Below, in pieces: positions 3,923 to 8,359 of a DNA stretch of 8,359 nucleotides. Within the stretch, counting starts at the first letter, position 1. Each line of letters begins with the position of its first letter. The notes under the pieces were generated by a model, which worked only from the letters and a program-made list of their open reading frames with translations, did no database searches and was not told where the DNA came from. Origin of the DNA: JANNMJ01 sp031397815. Lineage in GTDB: Bacteria > Bacteroidota > Bacteroidia > Cytophagales > Hymenobacteraceae. Location: contig JANNMJ010000181.1 in NCBI GenBank assembly GCA_031397815.1, positions 1-8,359 on the forward strand. Direction: 5' to 3'. The position numbers were made by a program, and so were the translations under genes.

Positions 3923-6349
3923 TTGCCGACTCTCCTCCGATTTCTGATAGCCGCAATGGCTATCAGCGGGTGGCTGGCGCCGGTTCACGGGTGGGCGCAA
4001 GCCCCCGTTGAACGGCTGCTTACGACCAACTGTGGCCTGATCATCAGCGGGCAGGTACTCGACCACGAGACCCGTCAGCCCCTACCGGGCGCCACTGTGG
4101 TGCTGCTGCGGGCCGATGGCTCCCCCACGGGCGCGGCCACTACCACCGATGCATTCGGTAACTACCACCTCCACGACCTGTGCGCGGGCCTCTACCGGGT
4201 GCGCTTCTTATTCGTGGGATACGTGGAAGAAGTCGATGAGGTGAAACTGAATCGACCGATGGTCATCAGCCCGCAGCTTCATTTTGATGCCGTACAGCTT
4301 CAGAGTGCCATCGTGCGCGCCACCCGACCGACCGAGTCGGCGCCGCAGGTGAGCACCGCGCTCTCGGCCAACGACCAGCGCAGCACGCGCGGCCAGACCC
4401 TCGGCGAAGCCCTCACGCGCATTAGCGGCGTCACGGCGATCACCACCGGCCCGAGTATTTACAAGCCGATGATTCACGGGCTGCACTCCAACCGGATTAC
4501 GTTGCTCAACAACGGCGTCCGGCAGGAAGGCCAGCAGTGGGGGCAGGAGCACGGGCCGGAGATCGACCCGTTCGTGGCCTCCGAGCTGAGCGTGGTGAAG
4601 GGCGCCGCCACCGTGCGCTACGGCTCCGATGCCATCGGCGGGGTGGTGCTGCTGAAACCGGCGCCCCTCCGCGATTCGGCCGGTATCGGCGGGGCGGTGC
4701 ATCTGGTCGGGGCGAGCAACAACCGAATGGGGGCGGCTTCGGCGACGCTCGACGGTAACTCCCGCCGCTGGCCCGCGTTGCGGGGGCGGGTGCAGGGTAC
4801 CGTTCGGCGGGCAGGCACCACCCGCACCCCCGACTATTACCTCAGCAACTCGGGGTTCGCAGAGGCCGACTATTCGGCCGCCGTGGGCTGGCAGCAAGAC
4901 CGATGGGGCGTGGAAGCGTTCGGCAGCCGGTTCCACACGAAACTCGGCATCCTGACGGCCTCGCACGTGGGCAACCTCACGGATCTGCGGCGGGCCTTCG
5001 AGGCGCCCCGTCCGCTCGTGACGGGCGGCTTTTCGTACGTCGTGGGGCGGCCATATCAGTTGATAACTCACGATCTGCTGAAGCTCAGCGCCCACTGGCA
5101 GCCCATCGGCCGGGGCCGCATCGAGTTGACGGTGGCGCACCAAACCGACCTGCGCGACGAGTACGACCGCTTTCCGCCGCGCAACGATGCGCTCGCCGCC
5201 CGCAACCTGCCCGAGCTGAGCTATCAGAACCGCACCACCACCGCCGACCTCACCTGGGACCATCCCGCGTGGGCCGGGGGCGCCTTCACGGGCACCATCG
5301 GCCTGAGCGGCACCCGGCAGGGCAACACCTTCAGCGGGCGCTATTTCATTCCGTACTACACGAATCAGGTGGGCGGCGTTTTCGCGATTGAGCGGTGGGT
5401 GCGCGGCCGGTGGCTGCTCGAAGCCGGTGCCCGCCTCGACTACCGCGCCCTGCTCGTGAAGCGCGCCCTCGGCACGGCGGCTGATTACCGTGTCCAGCGC
5501 GACCAATTCCGCTACCTCACCCCCGCCCTGAGTGCGGGCGCCGTCCTCGACGCCGGGCCGCACCTCACCACCCGCCTGAGCGCCACGCTCAGCCAGCGCG
5601 CCCCCGCCCCGAACGAGCGCTTCAGTCAGGGCGTCCATAACGGGCAATATGAGGAAGGCCACGACCTGACCCTCGCGCCCGGCGAAGCGCCGCTCCGGCC
5701 CGAAACGGCCCGCACGGCATCGCTCACGGCCACCTGGCACCACAATCCGCGCCTCAACGGCGAGCTGACGGCCTACGTGACGCAGATCAGCGGCTACATT
5801 TATTCGACCCCGATTCTGCCCCCCGTCCTCACCATTCGGGGGCCGTTTCCGTCGTATCGCTTTCTGCAAACCGATGCCCGCCTCGCCGGCTTCGACGCCA
5901 CGGCCCGCTACACGCTGCCGCCGCATTGGGAAGTCCTCGCGAAAGCCGCCATCGTGCGGGCCCGCGATACCCGCGCCCATGATTTCCTCATCTTCCAGCC
6001 CGCCGACCGCGCCGAGCTGGCCGTCCGGCGGGCGTTCGGTCCGGCGCAACCGGCGGCGGGCCACCACCTCGCCGGTACCTACGCGCAGGTCAGCGGGCAA
6101 GCCGTGGCCCGCCAAACCCGCGTGTCCGCCAACTACGATTCACTGGATTATCAGCAACCACCGGCCGGTTATTGGCTCCTCGGGGCTGAAATCGGCACCA
6201 CCGTCACCGCCTTTCATCAACCCCTCGACCTGAGCGTCGCCGGGACGAATCTGCTCAACCGCCGCTATCGCGATTACCTCAACCGCTTCCGCTACTTCGC
6301 CGATGAGCAAGGCCGGAACCTGACGGTGCGCCTGAGCGCCCGTTTTTGA
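3923..6349 (+). CDS. TonB-dependent outer-membrane receptor, possibly for a metal
   Basis: Product of 808 residues, a normal size. The chosen TTG start gives a good signal peptide (MPTLLRFLIAAMAISGWLAP... ending WAQA); the in-frame ATG at 3956 would remove its basic start. Residues 37-110 form a carboxypeptidase-regulatory-like domain (ISGQVLDHETRQPLPGATVVL, FGNYHLHDLCAGLYRV), with Cys37 and Cys87 able to form a disulfide. The plug is at about 125-245 and contains IYKPMIHGLHSNRITLLNNG, VRQEGQQWG, HGPEIDPF and YGSDAIGGVV. The rest alternates polar and aromatic strands as in a 22-strand barrel and ends in Phe (LTVRLSARF). The protein would use TonB energy to import a substrate across the outer membrane. 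No TonB box is clear. The plug style resembles ZnuD-like receptors, and the His-rich gene before it hints at a metal, but the substrate is inferred. The lipoprotein gene follows after 39 bases, suggesting co-transcription. Confidence 0.95.
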   Translation: MPTLLRFLIAAMAISGWLAPVHGWAQAPVERLLTTNCGLIISGQVLDHETRQPLPGATVVLLRADGSPTGAATTTDAFGNYHLHDLCAGLYRVRFLFVGYVEEVDEVKLNRPMVISPQLHFDAVQLQSAIVRATRPTESAPQVSTALSANDQRSTRGQTLGEALTRISGVTAITTGPSIYKPMIHGLHSNRITLLNNGVRQEGQQWGQEHGPEIDPFVASELSVVKGAATVRYGSDAIGGVVLLKPAPLRDSAGIGGAVHLVGASNNRMGAASATLDGNSRRWPALRGRVQGTVRRAGTTRTPDYYLSNSGFAEADYSAAVGWQQDRWGVEAFGSRFHTKLGILTASHVGNLTDLRRAFEAPRPLVTGGFSYVVGRPYQLITHDLLKLSAHWQPIGRGRIELTVAHQTDLRDEYDRFPPRNDALAARNLPELSYQNRTTTADLTWDHPAWAGGAFTGTIGLSGTRQGNTFSGRYFIPYYTNQVGGVFAIERWVRGRWLLEAGARLDYRALLVKRALGTAADYRVQRDQFRYLTPALSAGAVLDAGPHLTTRLSATLSQRAPAPNERFSQGVHNGQYEEGHDLTLAPGEAPLRPETARTASLTATWHHNPRLNGELTAYVTQISGYIYSTPILPPVLTIRGPFPSYRFLQTDARLAGFDATARYTLPPHWEVLAKAAIVRARDTRAHDFLIFQPADRAELAVRRAFGPAQPAAGHHLAGTYAQVSGQAVARQTRVSANYDSLDYQQPPAGYWLLGAEIGTTVTAFHQPLDLSVAGTNLLNRRYRDYLNRFRYFADEQGRNLTVRLSARF

Positions 6350-6388
6350 GTTTTCCTTCCCCCCCCAACCCATTTGAATTTTCCTCCG

Positions 6389-6982
6389 ATGAATTTCCTC
6401 CGAATCACCCAGAACGCTCTCCTCCTGCTGGCGCTACCGCTCGCCTTCGCCGCCTGCAAAGACGACGATAAAGACAACCCCCAACCCAACAATCAGGACA
6501 ACGAGCTGATCACGACCGTCCGGTACACGCTCACGCCGGTCGGCGGCGGCGGCGCGGCCCTCACGGCGCAGTATCGCGATGTCGACGGCGACGGCGGCGC
6601 GGCGCCCGTCATCACGTACAACGGCGGCGCGGCGCGACTGATTTTCGACAAGTCCAAAACCTACACCGGCGAAATCCTGCTCCTCGACGAGTCGAAATCA
6701 CCCATCGACACCATCTCCAACGAAGTCCTCGAAGAAGCGAACGAGCACCTGCTCGTCTACAAAACCAACCCCGCGAACCTGCTCACCATCACCCGCACCG
6801 ACCTCGACACCAACACCCCCACGCCGTTCCCGCTCGGCCTCCAGACCACCGTCGCGCCACGCGCCACGGCCGGCACGGGCACGCTGCAAGTCATTTTGCG
6901 CCACCAGCCCGGCGTCAAGGACGGCACCGAAACCCCCGGCGATACCGACGTCGACGTCACCTTCGCCGCGGAGGTGCAGTAG
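6389..6982 (+). CDS. Surface lipoprotein paired with the TonB receptor, function unknown
   Basis: From ATG 6389 the product has 197 residues; an in-frame TTG at 6374 is less likely. A type II signal peptide is clear: basic start, LLLLALPLAF, then FAAC with acylated Cys23. CKDDDKDN right after the Cys resembles the acidic lipoprotein export signal that sends Bacteroidota lipoproteins to the cell surface. The mature part is rich in Thr, Gly and Asp (TVRYTLTPVGGG, YRDVDGDGGAAP, TYTGEILLLDESKSPID, TLQVILRHQPGVKDG) and looks like a beta-sandwich. I recall similar proteins next to TonB-dependent receptors in Bacteroidota, some labelled as type 1 periplasmic-binding-fold superfamily; that label does not give a function. 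A role in capturing the receptor's ligand is inference from context. Confidence 0.88.
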   Translation: MNFLRITQNALLLLALPLAFAACKDDDKDNPQPNNQDNELITTVRYTLTPVGGGGAALTAQYRDVDGDGGAAPVITYNGGAARLIFDKSKTYTGEILLLDESKSPIDTISNEVLEEANEHLLVYKTNPANLLTITRTDLDTNTPTPFPLGLQTTVAPRATAGTGTLQVILRHQPGVKDGTETPGDTDVDVTFAAEVQ

Positions 6983-6996
6983 CTCCGGCGCCCGCT

Positions 6997-7053
6997 TTTT
7001 TTTCAGTGAATGCAGCAAAGACGCCGGCCCTTGGTCGGCGTTTTTCTTTGCCG
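6997..7053 (+). repeat. Recurring terminator element, copy A
   Basis: Part of an eight-T run, then CAGTGAATGCAGCAAAG, a hairpin (7022-7040), TTTTTCTTT and GCCG. The T-run and the 17-base box are identical to copy B (8084-8140). GCAAAG 7015-7020 also pairs with CTTTGC 7046-7051, extending the stem below the T-rich internal loop. It ends the receptor/lipoprotein cluster. An ATG at 7010 inside the box opens a frame into the cyanophycinase gene, but that frame is judged spurious. Confidence 0.85.
7022..7045 (+). terminator. Intrinsic terminator after the lipoprotein gene
   Basis: The stem runs from CGCCGGCC to GGTCGGCG: 8 bp including one G-T, loop CTT, followed by five T and then CTTT. An earlier eight-T run at 6996-7003, preceded by a bulged CGCC/GGAG with CTCC/GGCG stem that spans the stop codon, may be a first stop site. 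Confidence 0.85.
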
Positions 7054-7075
7054 CTCAGCGGGGTTCGGGCGGGTA

Positions 7076-7106
7076 TTGGGCAGCGGCGCGGCGCGTAATA
7101 CCTTCG
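7076..7106 (+). promoter_or_regulatory. Promoter of the cyanophycinase gene
   Basis: TTG (7076-7078), 20 bases, then TACCTTCG (7099-7106). This is close to the Bacteroidota TTG/TAnnTTTG pattern in both sequence and spacing. The -7 element ends five bases before ATG 7112, so the mRNA should begin at or just before the start codon and be leaderless or nearly so. This supports the 7112 start. Confidence 0.6.
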
Positions 7107-7111
7107 CGCCG

Positions 7112-7969
7112 ATGGCTGAACCCGCACCGCAAGGCATCCTCGTCCTCATCGGCGGCTCCGAAGACCGGGGGCCAGCGAACACGCGCCCGGCGCTGTCGGC
7201 GGTCCGGCACGAGTACATCGACTACGAGATTCTGCTCCTCCTCATCCGCCTCACGGGCAAGCCGCAGCCGCGCATCGGCGTGGTGGTGTCGGCGTCGAAT
7301 ATGCCGTTCGATATGGCCGATATGTACGCCAAAGCGTTCGCGCACATCGGCCACCACGGCATCTCGTTTATCGACCTTCGGAAGCCCGAAACCCCCAATT
7401 CCGCCGAAGCCCTCGACTGGCTCGCGACCCTCGACGTTATCCTGTTCTCCGGTGGCGACCAAGAGCGCCTCGTCGAGCAGATCGAGGGGACCGAATTCTT
7501 GGCCCTCCTGCACCGCCGTTACCAGCATTCGGCGCTCGTGGTGGCGGGGACGAGTGCGGGGTCGATGGCGTTTCCGCGTCGGATGCTCGTGGCTGGCTCG
7601 AACCACGAAGCGATGCTGAGCGGCGATGTGGAAGTCGCCGACGGCCTGAATCTGCTCGGCGGGTGCATCGTCGATACGCATTTCGTGAAGCGCGGGCGGT
7701 TTGCGCGCCTCACGCAGGCGGTGCTGCTCAGCCCGCAGCACGTCGGCATCGGGTTGGGCGAAGACACGGCGCTCGTCGTGCGCCACGGTACGGTGGCCGA
7801 ATGTGTCGGCTCCGGAATGGTGATTTTGATCGACGGGCACGACATCGGCGCCACCAACGTCAGCACCGCCCCCGACGACGCCCCCCTCTACGCCGAAAAC
7901 CTCCGCGTCCACTGCCTCGTGCGCGGCAACCGCTTCGACCTGCCCGCCCGCCGCTTCCGCGTGAGCTGA
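7112..7969 (+). CDS. cphB: Cyanophycinase-family serine peptidase (S51)
   Basis: Product of 285 residues from ATG 7112, a normal length. Cyanophycinase cuts the storage polymer multi-L-arginyl-poly-L-aspartate into beta-Asp-Arg dipeptides. Visible motifs: LVLIGGSEDRG (10-20), FSGGDQERL (112-120), the nucleophile elbow GTSAGS with Ser148, DTHFVKRGRFARL (188-200) with His190, and GLGEDTAL with Glu217. Ser148, His190 and Glu217 have the same spacing as the triad I recall for Synechocystis CphB (132, 174, 201). Gln117, Asp188, Arg194, Arg196 and Arg199 match pocket residues, but Thr189 replaces a Gln. No signal peptide, so probably cytosolic. An ATG at 7010 would add 34 residues, but it lies in a terminator element upstream of the promoter and is rejected. 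No cyanophycin synthetase is in the window, so the substrate may be another beta-aspartyl peptide. The gene stands alone between two terminators. Confidence 0.92.
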   Translation: MAEPAPQGILVLIGGSEDRGPANTRPALSAVRHEYIDYEILLLLIRLTGKPQPRIGVVVSASNMPFDMADMYAKAFAHIGHHGISFIDLRKPETPNSAEALDWLATLDVILFSGGDQERLVEQIEGTEFLALLHRRYQHSALVVAGTSAGSMAFPRRMLVAGSNHEAMLSGDVEVADGLNLLGGCIVDTHFVKRGRFARLTQAVLLSPQHVGIGLGEDTALVVRHGTVAECVGSGMVILIDGHDIGATNVSTAPDDAPLYAENLRVHCLVRGNRFDLPARRFRVS

Positions 7970-7972
7970 GCC

Positions 7973-7984
7973 GAATCCGGATTC
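7973..7984. other. 12-bp perfect palindrome after the cyanophycinase gene
   Basis: GAATCCGGATTC is fully self-complementary and starts three bases after the stop. One or two such 12-mers are expected by chance in a window this size, so it may mean nothing. Confidence 0.3.
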
Positions 7985-8009
7985 TAATGATTTTTAATGC
8001 CTTCCGGGC

Positions 8010-8036
8010 AACCGCCGCGCCGCGCGGCGGTTCTTA
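8010..8036 (+). terminator. Hairpin terminator of the cyanophycinase gene
   Basis: AACCGCCGCG (8010-8019) pairs perfectly over 10 bp with CGCGGCGGTT (8023-8032), loop CCG. The tail TTCTTA is only moderately T-rich, but the stem is very stable. It lies 41 bases past the stop codon. Confidence 0.65.
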
Positions 8037-8083
8037 GGCGTGTGTCGGGGCAAAGCCTGCAAAGGCGTGCGTACCGGCTCGTG

Positions 8084-8140
8084 TTTTTTTCAGTGAATGC
8101 AGCAAAGGCGCCGGTCAATGACCGGCGTTTTTCTTTTCCG
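8084..8140 (+). repeat. Recurring terminator element, copy B
   Basis: Seven T, then CAGTGAATGCAGCAAAG (8091-8107), a hairpin (8109-8127), TTTTTCTTTT and CCG: a second copy of the element at 6997-7053. It differs mainly inside the stem and loop, where changes keep the pairing. The interval between the cyanophycinase hairpin and this copy (8037-8083) shows nothing recognisable. An ATG at 8097 opens a frame that runs unbroken into the J-domain gene, but it is judged spurious for the same reasons as in copy A. Confidence 0.85.
8109..8132 (+). terminator. Intrinsic terminator upstream of the J-domain gene
   Basis: CGCCGGTC pairs perfectly with GACCGGCG (8 bp, loop AAT), then five T, C and four T. 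It would insulate the J-domain gene from upstream transcription. Confidence 0.85.
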
Positions 8141-8159
8141 GCCTACCCCAACAGGTCGT

Positions 8160-8167
8160 TACCTTCG
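8160..8167 (+). promoter_or_regulatory. Promoter -7 element TACCTTCG of the J-domain gene
   Basis: TACCTTCG is identical to the -7 element of the cyanophycinase gene. A T-rich stretch (8134-8137) lies 22-25 bases upstream in place of a clean TTG. Transcription would begin near 8172, giving a leader of about 100 bases that is rich in C and T (repeated CATCT/CTCC), with no recognised riboswitch or thermosensor. Confidence 0.5.
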
Positions 8168-8273
8168 TCGGTCTGATACCGGTCGCTCAAGAGCCACCCC
8201 ATCCGCCGAACCCCCACCGCACTCCTCCAAAAAATCATCTCCATCTCCTCCATCTGATAAATCTGCGATCCCT

Positions 8274-8359
8274 GTGGACTACAAAGACTATTACAAAGCC
8301 CTAGGCGTCGAGAAAACCGCCACGCCCGACCAAATCAAAAAGGCCTACCGCAAGCTCGC
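8274..8359 (+). CDS. J-domain protein, DnaJ/CbpA type (5' part, cut by window edge)
   Basis: GTG 8274 starts MDYKDYYKALGVEKTATPDQ followed by IKKAYRKLA, 28 codons before the window ends. This is the start of a J domain: the YYKxLGV helix I segment and the IKKAYRKLA helix II segment. The HPD motif that stimulates DnaK lies beyond the edge and cannot be checked. MDYKDYY is the usual opening of Bacteroidota CbpA-like co-chaperones (J domain plus C-terminal substrate-binding domains, no zinc finger), so CbpA type is more likely than full DnaJ, but only the full gene can decide. The open frame reaches back to an ATG at 8097 inside a terminator element and upstream of the promoter; the family N-terminus supports 8274. 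Acts in the cytosol with DnaK. Confidence 0.9.
   Translation, partial: MDYKDYYKALGVEKTATPDQIKKAYRKL

Noticed and set aside
3319..4011. 230-codon plus-strand frame overlapping the His-rich gene
   Set aside because: Arg/Pro/Ala-rich translation with no signal peptide or domain; it overlaps both the His-rich gene and the receptor start and crosses the inverted repeat.
4208..6115. 635-codon open frame antisense to the TonB receptor
   Set aside because: Arg/Gly/Ala-rich shadow translation without motifs, fully inside a well-supported gene.
6374..6388. TTG start for the lipoprotein gene
   Set aside because: The ATG at 6389 gives a compact type II signal peptide; the five extra residues add nothing typical.
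7055..7912. 285-codon open frame antisense to the cyanophycinase gene
   Set aside because: Shadow of the sense gene; it shows no motif while the sense frame has the complete S51 set.

Overview
The window looks like a chromosomal segment of a high-GC Bacteroidota, most likely order Cytophagales and close to Hymenobacter. The signs are -7 elements of the Bacteroidota type (TAnnTTTG and its TTCG variant), start codons without Shine-Dalgarno sequences, a TonB-dependent receptor with an N-terminal carboxypeptidase-regulatory-like domain, a lipoprotein with an acidic tail right after its acylated Cys, and an HtpG of Bacteroidota type. No tRNA, rRNA, CRISPR array, transposase or phage gene is visible. 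The genus is inferred from style only.

Layout. Bases 1-332 hold perhaps the last codons of an upstream gene, a striking 29-bp inverted repeat (70-158) and the htpG upstream region with a 15-nt palindrome. htpG (333-2165, +) encodes the Hsp90 chaperone. The 303-base gap after it holds a promoter-hairpins-terminator unit that looks like an independent small RNA of about 140 nt (2195-2334), then two inverted copies of a nested-palindrome repeat (2349-2447). A PPP-family metallophosphatase follows on the minus strand (2469-3191).

Across a divergent intergenic region comes a plus-strand cluster: a small His-rich secreted or membrane-anchored protein (3443-3793), a TonB-dependent receptor (3923-6349) and a probable surface lipoprotein (6389-6982). 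These three plausibly form one outer-membrane uptake module. Metal, perhaps zinc, is my inference from the His/Cys-rich neighbour and general receptor resemblance; it is not proven by the sequence.

The cluster ends in a terminator element that recurs about 1.09 kb downstream, so that a cyanophycinase-family S51 peptidase (7112-7969) lies between the two copies. The window closes with the first 28 codons of a DnaJ/CbpA-type J-domain protein (8274 onward, cut by the edge).

Most original observations: the unassigned small RNA after htpG; the recurring terminator element, whose stem covaries while the overlapping ATG-started reading frame does not conserve its amino acids, which argues for the shorter starts of both downstream genes; and the compact His-rich protein/receptor/lipoprotein module.
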